A DNA stretch of 64,000 bases from Wandonia haliotis (GTDB lineage Bacteria; Bacteroidota; Bacteroidia; Flavobacteriales_D; Crocinitomicaceae). The notes under the pieces are model-generated. The model had not been told where the DNA came from. It did no database searches and was given only the letters and a program-made list of their open reading frames with translations. Each line of letters begins with the position of its first letter. Position 1 is the stretch's first letter. Of this stretch, positions 17,676 through 26,011 are shown piece by piece. Where the stretch lies: the NCBI RefSeq assembly GCF_039523435.1, contig NZ_BAAAFH010000003.1, forward strand, positions 1 to 64,000, given 5' to 3'. The position numbers were made by a program, and so were the translations under genes.

Positions 17676-18578
17676 ATGGCAAAGAAAATTCAATTACTAT
17701 TCCTCGCAGTCGTATTGACTGTAACAGGAGTATGTGCACAGACCATCGAATCGCTGCGAAACGACATTGAACAAATTGTACGTTCGAAAAATGCAATCGT
17801 AGGTGTTGCTATTAGCGGAGCGAATGGTGATGATACCCTAAGTAGCAATGGAACTGAGCATTTTCCAATGCAAAGTGTATTCAAGTTTCCGATTGCTTTA
17901 GCTATGCTGTCAGAAATAGACAAGGGTCGTTTTTCGCTTGACCAAAAAATTGATATCAAAAAAAATGAACTGCTTCCTGGTCTCTGGAGTCCCATCCGAG
18001 AAAAGTATCCCGACGGGGTCACCCTGACTATTGCCGAAATCATTGAGTATACTGTTGCTTTGAGTGACAATGTAGGTTGTGACGTTTTACTGAAATTGCT
18101 GGGGAAACCCCAAAAAGTTGAAACCTACCTGCTGAAAAATGGTTTTAACGATATTTCTATTAAAATCAACGAAGAGACGATGCAGAGTAATTGGGATTTA
18201 CAATTCCAAAACTGGACAACACCCCTGGAAGCCAATAGAATTCTACAGGTATTCTATGAAAACAAAGACAACCAGCTTTCTCAAAAAAGTTATGATTTTG
18301 TGTGGGAAACCATGAAAACTACTCAAACAGGGAAGAACAAGCTGAAAGGTCAACTACCTGAAGGAACTATTGTTGCACACAAAACCGGTTGGTCCGGACA
18401 AAACAAAAGCACAGGAATTACTGCAGCATCTAATGATATCGGAATTGTTTTTCTGCCCGATGGGAGCTATTTTGTCATCAGCATTTTTATAACCGCATCA
18501 AAAGAAGATGAGGAAACCAATGAGAAAATTATTGCTGATATAACAAAAGCAGCCTGGGAGTATTTTATAAAAAAATGA
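17676..18578 (+). CDS. bla: Class A beta-lactamase (subclass A2-like, PER/VEB/CfxA group)
   Basis: A 300-aa secreted serine beta-lactamase with signal peptide 1-21 (cleavage after VCA). The catalytic motifs are complete: SxxK as S67-V-F-K70, SDN at 130-132, general-base Glu166 in NEETMQ followed by QNWTTP, and KTG at 236-238. The NE..M.....QNWT pattern around the omega loop is that of the Bacteroidota subclass A2 enzymes such as PER, VEB, CME and CfxA, which often hydrolyse cephalosporins. It should act in the periplasm by acylating and hydrolysing beta-lactams. The spectrum is not predictable from sequence alone. No regulator or mobile element is adjacent; an intrinsic chromosomal gene is the simplest reading. 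Confidence 0.92.
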   Translation: MAKKIQLLFLAVVLTVTGVCAQTIESLRNDIEQIVRSKNAIVGVAISGANGDDTLSSNGTEHFPMQSVFKFPIALAMLSEIDKGRFSLDQKIDIKKNELLPGLWSPIREKYPDGVTLTIAEIIEYTVALSDNVGCDVLLKLLGKPQKVETYLLKNGFNDISIKINEETMQSNWDLQFQNWTTPLEANRILQVFYENKDNQLSQKSYDFVWETMKTTQTGKNKLKGQLPEGTIVAHKTGWSGQNKSTGITAASNDIGIVFLPDGSYFVISIFITASKEDEETNEKIIADITKAAWEYFIKK

Positions 18579-18596
18579 TAACTCTAAGAGAGTTAT
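18578..18596 (+). terminator. Weak hairpin after the beta-lactamase gene
   Basis: An 8-bp perfect stem (ATAACTCT, 3-base loop, AGAGTTAT) starts at the beta-lactamase stop codon. No clear T-run follows, so termination is uncertain. Confidence 0.35.
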
Positions 18597-18697
18597 TACT
18601 GATAGTATAAGAGCTTTTATCATAATACGAAAGGGATACGTAGCAAACCGTAATATTTGCGCAAATCCTAATCAACAAAATATAAAAAACTACAATC

Positions 18698-19495
18698 ATG
18701 TCATCAAGTATTCAATTTGTCAGAAATGCAACCTTTGTACTACACTACGCAGGAACATCTATTTTGGTAGACCCTCTGTTTGCTGAAAAGGGAAGATACC
18801 CCGGGTTTCCCGGAACAGTTAACTCAGAGTTATCGAACCCTCTGGTGGATATGCCCATAAACCCGGAAAGTTTACTGGATGGAATTGATGCGGTTGTTGT
18901 TTCTCACTTACACCCTGATCATTGGGATGAGGTAGCCGTTCAACTCATTCCGAAGGACTTGAAAATCTATGCTCAGAATGAGGAAGATGCGGAGATCATC
19001 CGATCACAGGGTTTTACGCATGTTGTAGCCATGAAAGAAGAGAATGATATCAACAGAATTAAACTCCAAAAGACCTATTGCCAACACGGAACAGATGCAG
19101 CGTATTCCATTCCTGAACTTGCAGCAATTTTAGGCAAAGCTTCCGGTTGTTATTTTACTGCATCAGGTGAAAAATCGGTGTATTATATAGGCGATACGAT
19201 ATGGATAGAAGAGGTGGAAAATAATCTGAAAAAATGGAAACCTGACATCGTACTTGTAAATGCGGGAAAAGCAACTTTACTCGATGATCGTTTGGGAGCC
19301 ATTATCATGGGAAAAGAAGATCTTTTAAAAATTCACAGGATTCTGCCGGAAGCTACAATCGTAGCCATTCATTTGGAAACTGTAAACCACTGTGTCCTGA
19401 GCCGACGAGAATTACGACAGTTTACTGAAGAGCATGGTTTCTCTGATAAAGTCCGGATTCCGGAAGACGGAGAACAATTCAGCTTAGAATCGTAA
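18698..19495 (+). CDS. MBL-fold metallo-hydrolase (UlaG-like)
   Basis: A 265-aa metallo-beta-lactamase-fold protein. The metal motif is HLHPDHWD near residues 69-76; further ligands are probably the Asp in YIGDTIW and the His in VAIHLETVNH. It lacks a signal peptide, so it is cytoplasmic and not an antibiotic-degrading metallo-beta-lactamase despite lying next to bla. The closest general resemblance is the UlaG/YwnF-type family of sugar-lactone or phosphodiester hydrolases. Substrate unknown. It is preceded by a 119-base gap, so it is likely its own unit. Confidence 0.82.
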   Translation: MSSSIQFVRNATFVLHYAGTSILVDPLFAEKGRYPGFPGTVNSELSNPLVDMPINPESLLDGIDAVVVSHLHPDHWDEVAVQLIPKDLKIYAQNEEDAEIIRSQGFTHVVAMKEENDINRIKLQKTYCQHGTDAAYSIPELAAILGKASGCYFTASGEKSVYYIGDTIWIEEVENNLKKWKPDIVLVNAGKATLLDDRLGAIIMGKEDLLKIHRILPEATIVAIHLETVNHCVLSRRELRQFTEEHGFSDKVRIPEDGEQFSLES

Positions 19496-19527
19496 CATTT
19501 TCATAGTAAAGACCAACTAACAAACCA

Positions 19528-19551
19528 GAGCTGTTCTTTTGAAAACAGCTC
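19528..19551. terminator. Inverted repeat between convergent MBL and hemL genes
   Basis: GAGCTGTT and AACAGCTC form an 8-bp stem with an 8-base loop in the gap between two convergent genes. Neither side has a strong T-run, so it is a possible weak bidirectional terminator. Confidence 0.4.
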
Positions 19552-19569
19552 CGGTTGAAAACAAAATGT

Positions 19570-20871
19570 CTACTTCAACTTCGCAAAAACAGCATCTAGC
19601 GCTTCGCAGAATGCAGGAAAAGTTGTATCCAGAATCTCCTTTGTATGTGCTTTTGAAATGAATCCTACCTCATAACCACTTGGCCCGATATAAATACCTC
19701 TGTTTAATAATTCAGAGTGCAGCATCTTAAAAGGAGTCATATCACTATCAATTTCGTCAGCTCGTCGAATAGCTACTTTGTCGGAAAAAGCAATCCAGAA
19801 AATAGACCCGATCGAGAAAATTTCAAAAGCATATCCCTTTTCACCGGCATACGCATTGATTTTATCAACCAGATAATTCGTTCTCTCTTCCTGATCCTGA
19901 TAGAACCCGGGCTGCGCGCACTGCTCCAATGCCGCAATTCCTGCCGCCATAGCTACAGGATTCCCTGAAAGCGTCCCCGCCTGGTAAACCGGACCATCCG
20001 GAGAAATACACGCCATAATCTCCGCTTTTCCTCCATACGCACCTACCGGAAGACCTCCCCCGATAATTTTACCATACGTAACCAAATCAGGCGTAATTCC
20101 ATAATATTCCGCTGCTCCTGAAAAAGCAACTCTGAAACCGGAAATTACCTCATCAAAAAGCAGAAGAATTCCGTATTGCGTACAAATTTCACGCAGTTTT
20201 GTTAAAAACCCTTTCTCTTGTAAAAGCAGTCCGTTATTTGCAGGAATCGGTTCTATTATCGCACAGGCAATCTCATTCCCCAATTCACGTACGCAGGCCT
20301 CCAATGCTTCCGGATCATTCAAAGGAAGGACAATCGTCTCCGCAGCAAATGCTTCCGGCACTCCGGCACTCGACGACTCTCCGAAAGTTACCAGTCCTGA
20401 ACCAGCCTTTACCAGTAAAGAATCGCTGTGCCCGTGATAACATCCTTCAAACTTGATAATTTTATCTCTCTTCGTATATCCTCTTGCCAAACGAATCGCT
20501 GACATAACAGCTTCCGTCCCGGAACTTGTGAACCGAATCTTATCCGCATACGGATTGCGGGAAAGAATTAATTCCGCCAATTCATTCTCTAACTTCGTAG
20601 GAGCTCCAAAACTCGTTCCGTTTGCAAGTGTCTCTTCAATTTTCTTACGTACTTTTTCATTGTTGTGACCAAGAATTAATGGTCCCCAACTACAACAAAA
20701 ATCGATAAACTGGTTATCATCTTCATCCCATACATACGCCCCGTCTCCTTTCTTAATAAATAACGGAGCCCCCATCACCGATTTAAAGGCACGTACAGGC
20801 GAATTTACTCCTCCCGGAAAATAGGTTTTCGCTTTTTCAAAAAGTTGTTCGGAATTCTTGCGTGAGATCAT
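19570..20871 (-). CDS. hemL: Glutamate-1-semialdehyde 2,1-aminomutase
   Basis: A 433-aa PLP-dependent class III aminotransferase-fold enzyme that converts glutamate-1-semialdehyde to 5-aminolevulinate in the C5 haem pathway. The PLP lysine is K268 in TYGKIIGGGLPVGAYGG. FTSSGTEAVMSAIRLARG (about 114-131), HGHSD and LLLFDEVISGFR are family motifs. The N-terminus FPGGVNSPVRAF is diagnostic for HemL. Monocistronic, convergent with the MBL gene, with a TAnnTTTG element upstream. Confidence 0.96.
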   Translation of the reverse strand: MISRKNSEQLFEKAKTYFPGGVNSPVRAFKSVMGAPLFIKKGDGAYVWDEDDNQFIDFCCSWGPLILGHNNEKVRKKIEETLANGTSFGAPTKLENELAELILSRNPYADKIRFTSSGTEAVMSAIRLARGYTKRDKIIKFEGCYHGHSDSLLVKAGSGLVTFGESSSAGVPEAFAAETIVLPLNDPEALEACVRELGNEIACAIIEPIPANNGLLLQEKGFLTKLREICTQYGILLLFDEVISGFRVAFSGAAEYYGITPDLVTYGKIIGGGLPVGAYGGKAEIMACISPDGPVYQAGTLSGNPVAMAAGIAALEQCAQPGFYQDQEERTNYLVDKINAYAGEKGYAFEIFSIGSIFWIAFSDKVAIRRADEIDSDMTPFKMLHSELLNRGIYIGPSGYEVGFISKAHTKEILDTTFPAFCEALDAVFAKLK

Positions 20872-20896
20872 ATCAGTATACTATCTAAATTTTGTA

Positions 20897-20904
20897 CAAA
20901 AATA
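20897..20904 (-). promoter_or_regulatory. -7 element of hemL
   Basis: The minus strand reads TATTTTTG (TAnnTTTG), 25 bases before the hemL ATG. No TTG at the usual -33 spacing. Confidence 0.42.
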
Positions 20905-21051
20905 ACAGCTTTAAAGGGATTCCCCCCTCTTTTTTACGAAAAACAGCTACAAATTCATTACGCCCCGATACAATTTTAGGAAAACACTATCAATACTCTT
21001 AATCAGAAGTGTTTCCTACAAGAATTTCTCAGCATTTCGTATTTTCGTCAC

Positions 21052-21384
21052 ATGGAAAACACGAGGAACATTCGACCAAACGAAATAGAACTGGTACACT
21101 TTTTATTGGAACAGCTCGGGCTTTCTCCCGAAAACTATCCGTTACCCGACACGGTTCATGAATACGAAGGGGGAATTATGGGTAGTATCAGTTTTCAGTT
21201 AACCGACACCCCTCAATATGCAGGAGATCTTATTCAGGTGAAATATATTGATACAGATGAAGTTCCTGTCGTAATAACTCTGACACAAGACGTAAACGGA
21301 AAGTTACTCGATCTTGACTTCTGGAAAGAAGATTTCAGCAAACTCCTTGAGTACCCTGTCCCTCAAAAAGTAGAGCGACTTTAA
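21052..21384 (+). CDS. Conserved-looking hypothetical protein
   Basis: A 110-aa soluble acidic protein without signal peptide (MENTRNIRPNEIELVHFLLE). Secondary structure appears to be two helices followed by strands (GSISFQL, LIQVKYID, PVVITLTQD) and a final helix region. No motif I recognise. It is a single gene between hemL (divergent) and asnS. The C-terminal DLDFWKEDFSKLLEYP segment is reminiscent of the immunity/DUF6984-type small proteins of Bacteroidota, but this is only an impression. Confidence 0.6.
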   Translation: MENTRNIRPNEIELVHFLLEQLGLSPENYPLPDTVHEYEGGIMGSISFQLTDTPQYAGDLIQVKYIDTDEVPVVITLTQDVNGKLLDLDFWKEDFSKLLEYPVPQKVERL

Positions 21385-21457
21385 ACCAACCCGGACAGAT
21401 TTCATTTTTAGGTACGGAATCCTCGGGTTGAGTGGGTTTACAATGAAAAATTTATAC

Positions 21458-21465
21458 TAGTTTTG
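21458..21465 (+). promoter_or_regulatory. -7 element of asnS
   Basis: TAGTTTTG matches TAnnTTTG, 47 bases before the asnS ATG. The only nearby TTG lies 27 bases upstream, longer than usual. Confidence 0.4.
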
Positions 21466-21512
21466 TTATTGAATCCGGCAGATACTAACCGGATTATTTT
21501 AATTAACAGAAT

Positions 21513-22952
21513 ATGACGCGCACAAAAATTGCATCGCTATTATCCCAGTATGAGCTGGGACAAGAAGTTTTGGTAAAGGGATGGGTACGTTCGTTCCGCA
21601 ACAACCAGTTTATTCAACTGAACGACGGGTCAACGATAAAAAATATCCAGGCTGTCATAGAATTCGAGAATTGGAATGAAAATGAGTTAAAGCGCATTAC
21701 CACCGGAGCTGCTTTGGCAATCAAAGGAACAGTTGTTGAATCCACAGGTGCAGGACAGGCAATCGAGATTCAGGTAAAAGAACTTGACATCCTGGGAGAT
21801 GCTAATCCGGAAGAAGTTGCTAAAACAGTAATGCAGCCCAAACGTCACTCACTTGAATACCTCAGAGAGCAGGCACACCTTCGTTTCAGAACGAATGTTT
21901 TCGGAGCTGTTTTCAGAATTCGTCACGCTGTTTCGTATGCGATCCATCAGTTTTTCAACGATCGTGGATTCTATTATCTGCATACGCCTATCATTACAGG
22001 ATCTGATGCCGAAGGAGCGGGAGAAATGTTTCGCGTATCTACGCTTGACCCAAAAAACCCACCACTGAATGAACAGGGAGAAATCGACTGGTCGGAGGAT
22101 TTTTTCGGAAAACAAGTTAACCTTACGGTTTCCGGTCAGTTAGAAGCCGAATTAGGAGCACTCGCTCTTGGACAGGTATATACGTTCGGACCTACTTTCC
22201 GCGCTGAGAATTCAAACACCGCTCGTCACTTAGCTGAGTTCTGGATGATCGAACCGGAGGTTGCTTTCAACGATCTGGAAGACAACATGAATCTTACGGA
22301 AGAATTCCTTAAACATATTTGTAACTATGTATTGACCAACTGTAAGGATGATCTGGAGTTCCTGAACGAACGTGAGAAAAACGAGCAGAAACAAAAACCA
22401 CAGAACGAACGCAACGAGCTGACATTGGCAGAGCGTCTGGAGTTTGTGGTTGCGAATTCATTCGAGCGGATCACTTACACAAAGGCAATTGAGTTATTAC
22501 AAGATTCCAAACCGTTTAAGAAAAAACAATTCAAATATCCGGTTGAATGGGGAACAGATTTGCAATCTGAGCACGAACGTTACCTGGTTGAAAAACATTT
22601 CAAAAAACCGGTTATCATTACAGACTATCCGGCAAGCTTCAAAGCTTTCTATATGCGTCAGAACGAAGATGGAAAAACAGTAGCGGCAATGGACGTATTG
22701 TTCCCTGGAATCGGTGAAATCGTAGGAGGATCGCAGCGGGAAGAAAGACTGGACGTATTGAAGAAAAAATGTGCCGACTTTAACATTCCCGAAGAAGAAA
22801 TCTGGTGGTATCTTGACACCCGACGATTCGGAAGTGTCCCTCATTCCGGTTTCGGTCTTGGGTTCGAACGAATGGTAATGTTCGTTACGGGAATGACTAA
22901 TATCCGCGATGTTATTCCTTTCCCGAGGACCCCAAAAAATTGTGAATTTTAA
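21513..22952 (+). CDS. asnS: Asparagine--tRNA ligase
   Basis: A 479-aa class II aminoacyl-tRNA synthetase. N-terminal OB-fold anticodon-binding domain (about 15-115, VKGWVRSFRNNQFIQLNDGS). Motif 2 is FRAENSNTARHLAEFWMIEPE (about 230-250), typical for AsnRS, and motif 3 is GFGLGFERMVMFVTGM. Ends PFPRTPKNCEF, a usual AsnS terminus. It charges tRNA-Asn in the cytoplasm. rpoN follows 50 bases downstream on the same strand. Confidence 0.97.
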   Translation: MTRTKIASLLSQYELGQEVLVKGWVRSFRNNQFIQLNDGSTIKNIQAVIEFENWNENELKRITTGAALAIKGTVVESTGAGQAIEIQVKELDILGDANPEEVAKTVMQPKRHSLEYLREQAHLRFRTNVFGAVFRIRHAVSYAIHQFFNDRGFYYLHTPIITGSDAEGAGEMFRVSTLDPKNPPLNEQGEIDWSEDFFGKQVNLTVSGQLEAELGALALGQVYTFGPTFRAENSNTARHLAEFWMIEPEVAFNDLEDNMNLTEEFLKHICNYVLTNCKDDLEFLNEREKNEQKQKPQNERNELTLAERLEFVVANSFERITYTKAIELLQDSKPFKKKQFKYPVEWGTDLQSEHERYLVEKHFKKPVIITDYPASFKAFYMRQNEDGKTVAAMDVLFPGIGEIVGGSQREERLDVLKKKCADFNIPEEEIWWYLDTRRFGSVPHSGFGLGFERMVMFVTGMTNIRDVIPFPRTPKNCEF

Positions 22953-23002
22953 ATAGCAGATTAAACAATATTTTAGTACCTTAACAAGGAAACAACAAGC
23001 GT

Positions 23003-24460
23003 ATGGCAGCAATGAAGCAAATACTATCGATGAAACTGGAGCAGCGACTTTCTCCGCAACAGATTCAATTGATGAAATTGCTCGAAGTTCCGACAATGGA
23101 ACTGGACCAACGCATTAAAAAGGAGCTGGAAGAAAACCCGGCACTGGAAGAAGGAAAAGAAGAAAATCCGGATGATCTTTTTGAGGACAGTGAACCTGAT
23201 TATGAAGATGATACCCGTACGGAAGCAGAAATGGAATTTGATGTTTCCGAGTACCTGGACGATGATGCAGATTATAAAACGCACGTCAACAACAAAGGGA
23301 AAGATGACGACGATGTCTATATGCCTTTGGCACAGGGGTCCAGTTTTCAGGAACGCCTGATGGAACAAGTCAGTCTCCGCTATTTATCCGAGAAAGAAGA
23401 TATTATTGCGGAAACCATAATAGGAAACCTTGATGAAGATGGCTACCTGAGCAGAGACATCGAAAGTATTGTTGATGATCTGGCTTTTTCACAGAATGTT
23501 TCGGTTACCGAAGAAGAAGTAGAAGCCGTTCTGGAAATTGTTCAGGATTTGGAGCCGGCCGGAATCGGAGCCCGAAATCTTCAGGAATGTCTCCTTCTTC
23601 AATTGAAAAGAAAACAAGACGGAAATATAACCCGGTACACAGCTAAGATTATTCTTGAAGATTATTATGACGAGTTTACCAAGAAACATTACGACAAGAT
23701 CAAAAGTAAACTTGAAATTGAAGAAGAAGATCTTAAGGAAGCAATTGCTGAAATTGTACGTTTAAATCCAAGGCCCGGAGGATCCAGTAAGGAGGCAGGG
23801 AAACCACTCGGCACCATTACGCCTGACTTCATGGTGATGGAACACGAAGGGAAACTGGAACTTACATTGAACGGACGAAACGCTCCCGAATTGCGGGTAA
23901 GCAGAGGTTATGAAAATATGCTGCGCAGTTATGCAGAAGGAGCCAAGACTTCTAAAGGCGATAAAGAAGCCGTTCTGTTTGTTAAACAGAAACTGGATGC
24001 CGCCAAATGGTTTATTGATGCAATGCGCCAACGTCAGGAAACGCTGTACTTTACTATGCGTGCCATCGTCGAATACCAGAGAGAGTATTTTCTGACAGGA
24101 GACGAATCCAATCTGAAACCAATGATTTTGAGAGACATATCGGAACTGGTTGGTTTAGATATTTCGACCATTTCACGTGTAGCCAATAGCAAATATGTAC
24201 AAACCAATTACGGGATTTTTCCGTTGCGACACTTTTTCTCCGAATCCATTGTCAGTGACAGCGGTGAAGAAGTTTCTACACGAGAGGTAAAACAGATTCT
24301 GGCCGAAGCGGTTGAAAATGAAAATAAACGTAAACCACTTACGGACGATAAACTTGCTGAGATCATTAAAGAGAAAGGCTATACTATCGCCCGAAGAACA
24401 GTTGCAAAGTATCGGGAACAGATGAATATCCCTGTTGCCAGATTAAGGAAAGAACTGTAA
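23003..24460 (+). CDS. rpoN: RNA polymerase sigma-54 factor
   Basis: A 485-aa sigma-54. Region I is the Gln/Leu-rich N-terminus (MKLEQRLSPQQIQLMKLLEVP) that contacts enhancer-binding activators. An acidic region II (about 45-100) follows. The core-binding and DNA-binding region III contains DISTISRVANSKYVQTNYGIF, and the RpoN box ARRTVAKYRE is at about 463-472. An ATG three codons downstream (23012) is an equally possible start. Followed after 7 bases by a PAP2-like gene, a probable operon. No enhancer-binding activator is in the window. Confidence 0.96.
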   Translation: MAAMKQILSMKLEQRLSPQQIQLMKLLEVPTMELDQRIKKELEENPALEEGKEENPDDLFEDSEPDYEDDTRTEAEMEFDVSEYLDDDADYKTHVNNKGKDDDDVYMPLAQGSSFQERLMEQVSLRYLSEKEDIIAETIIGNLDEDGYLSRDIESIVDDLAFSQNVSVTEEEVEAVLEIVQDLEPAGIGARNLQECLLLQLKRKQDGNITRYTAKIILEDYYDEFTKKHYDKIKSKLEIEEEDLKEAIAEIVRLNPRPGGSSKEAGKPLGTITPDFMVMEHEGKLELTLNGRNAPELRVSRGYENMLRSYAEGAKTSKGDKEAVLFVKQKLDAAKWFIDAMRQRQETLYFTMRAIVEYQREYFLTGDESNLKPMILRDISELVGLDISTISRVANSKYVQTNYGIFPLRHFFSESIVSDSGEEVSTREVKQILAEAVENENKRKPLTDDKLAEIIKEKGYTIARRTVAKYREQMNIPVARLRKEL

Positions 24461-24467
24461 ACAAATC

Positions 24468-25118
24468 ATGAAGCAACCAGCAAATTTTCTTTCTTACATT
24501 TTTCATCCGCTTTTTGTACCCATTTATGGATTACTGATCCTGATGTACACATCGAGCACACCCGAAAGCTTTTTAATAAAAGACTCTTTGTTTCATATTG
24601 ATCCTTCTATCAAACACATTTTGCTTTTCCTTTTCGGCATCTTTGGTGTTATAGCTCCCGGAGTTTCTTTATTATTATTCCGGTATAACAATACCATCAC
24701 AAGTCTGGATCTTGAAATCCGTGAAGAAAGACGAATGCCTATCTTCATGATGGCTGTTTACATGGCCATATTGTATGGTTTCCTCTTGTATCAGGTCCCT
24801 CAGGGAGCAATTCCCCCTGCAGTAGTTGGCATAGCGCTTGGAGCAGCTATAGGCATTGCCCTGACAGGCTTGCTGAACAATTATTTCAAAATCAGTCTGC
24901 ACATGATTGGAATGGGGATGCTTAGTGGTGCCGTTTATTCCTATTACCTCTTTCAGGTTGTTTTCCCAACATGGGTACTGCCTCTTATTTTTATGATTTC
25001 AGGAATTGTAGCTATGTCAAGGCTGGCTTTAAAGGCGCATACTTATCCTGAATTAATCTCCGGGTTTTTACTCGGATTTGCTGCTCAGGCTATTTCCGTT
25101 TATTTTTATTTGAGTTAA
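24468..25118 (+). CDS. PAP2-like integral membrane protein
   Basis: A 216-aa protein with six predicted membrane helices. The segments KISLHMIGMGMLSGAVY and SRLALKAHTYPELISGFLLG resemble the phosphatase motifs of the PAP2 superfamily (KxxxH...., SR...H....), although the first (KXXXXXXRP) motif is not clear; it may be a degenerate or non-catalytic member. A similar gene next to rpoN is common in Bacteroidota in my recollection. Role unknown, perhaps lipid phosphate turnover. Confidence 0.6.
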   Translation: MKQPANFLSYIFHPLFVPIYGLLILMYTSSTPESFLIKDSLFHIDPSIKHILLFLFGIFGVIAPGVSLLLFRYNNTITSLDLEIREERRMPIFMMAVYMAILYGFLLYQVPQGAIPPAVVGIALGAAIGIALTGLLNNYFKISLHMIGMGMLSGAVYSYYLFQVVFPTWVLPLIFMISGIVAMSRLALKAHTYPELISGFLLGFAAQAISVYFYLS

Positions 25119-25123
25119 CTTTG
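25116..25123 (+). promoter_or_regulatory. Possible -7 element of the M48 protease gene
   Basis: TAACTTTG (TAnnTTTG) overlaps the stop codon of the upstream gene and lies 35 bases before the M48 ATG. No good -33 TTG. Confidence 0.35.
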
Positions 25124-25157
25124 TAGCATTGATATTTATCTCTTAAACAGAACGAAA

Positions 25158-25955
25158 ATGAAACATTTACTTGTTCTTTTGCTTGCAACACCACTGTTTC
25201 TTGCATCATGTGGAAGTTCCGGGAAACTATCCGGAAAAAATATTAACCTTTTTACCATAGACCAGGATAAAGAACTGGGTGCTCAGGTTGATTCAGAGAT
25301 CAGATCCAACCCACAGGAATATCCAATTCTGAATGAGATCCAATACAAAGAGGTGTACGACTATGTCTATAGTATTAGAAACACCATTCTGAACTCCGGA
25401 ACGGTTGAACACAAAGATGACTTTGAATGGAACATTAAGATTATTCACGACGACAGCACGTTGAATGCTTTCTGTACTCCGGGAGGATATATCTATGTTT
25501 ACACAGGTATTCTTAAATTTCTCGATTCGGAAGATCAGTTTGCCGGAGTTCTGGCACACGAAATTGCACATGCTGACCTGCGTCACTCAACACGCCAGAT
25601 GACACAAATGTACGGTGTTCAGGTATTGTTAAATGTACTTGCAGGTGATCGCGAGATGTTGAAGCAAATTACTGGAGGTCTTATCGGATTGAAGTTTTCC
25701 CGTAGTCACGAAACAGAAGCAGATTACAACTCCGTAAAATACTTATGTCCTACATCCTATAATGCTGCAGGCGGCGGTGGTTTCTTCCAGAAAATAACAG
25801 AAATGGGGGGAAGCCAGACTCCGGAATTCTTAAGTACACACCCCAGCCCGGACAATCGCATCGAACAGTTTAATACCAATAAAGAAACAATGGGTTGTTC
25901 GGGACGCGAATCTTACCAAAGCCGATACAAGCAGGTAGTCGCTAAGTTACCTTAA
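25158..25955 (+). CDS. M48 family metalloprotease lipoprotein (LoiP/BepA-like)
   Basis: A 265-aa lipoprotein (signal peptide with lipobox LASC, Cys at about 18). The zinc site is HEIAH at 134-138 with the third ligand Glu in SHETEADYNSVKYL. No other membrane segment, so it is a periplasmic, probably outer-membrane-anchored, protease. Family members act in quality control of envelope proteins. The final STHPSPDNRIEQF is typical of M48B/C members. Confidence 0.9.
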   Translation: MKHLLVLLLATPLFLASCGSSGKLSGKNINLFTIDQDKELGAQVDSEIRSNPQEYPILNEIQYKEVYDYVYSIRNTILNSGTVEHKDDFEWNIKIIHDDSTLNAFCTPGGYIYVYTGILKFLDSEDQFAGVLAHEIAHADLRHSTRQMTQMYGVQVLLNVLAGDREMLKQITGGLIGLKFSRSHETEADYNSVKYLCPTSYNAAGGGGFFQKITEMGGSQTPEFLSTHPSPDNRIEQFNTNKETMGCSGRESYQSRYKQVVAKLP

Positions 25956-25981
25956 GAGATAACAATACTAGATGAAATACA

Positions 25982-26007
25982 AAAAGGAGCGCAAATGCGC
26001 TCCTTTT
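25982..26007. terminator. Bidirectional terminator between M48 protease and phoH
   Basis: A 12-bp perfect stem (25982-25993 with 25996-26007) with A-run on the left and T-run on the right, between two convergent genes. Confidence 0.88.
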
Positions 26008-26011
26008 CAGT

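Noticed and set aside
18698..19495. MBL-fold gene as a second beta-lactamase
   Set aside because: No signal peptide and the UlaG-like motif layout; adjacency to bla is probably chance.
21387..21437. CAACCCG/CGGGTTG inverted repeat after the 110-aa gene
   Set aside because: The arms are 7 bp with a ~30-base loop and no T-run, too weak to call a terminator.
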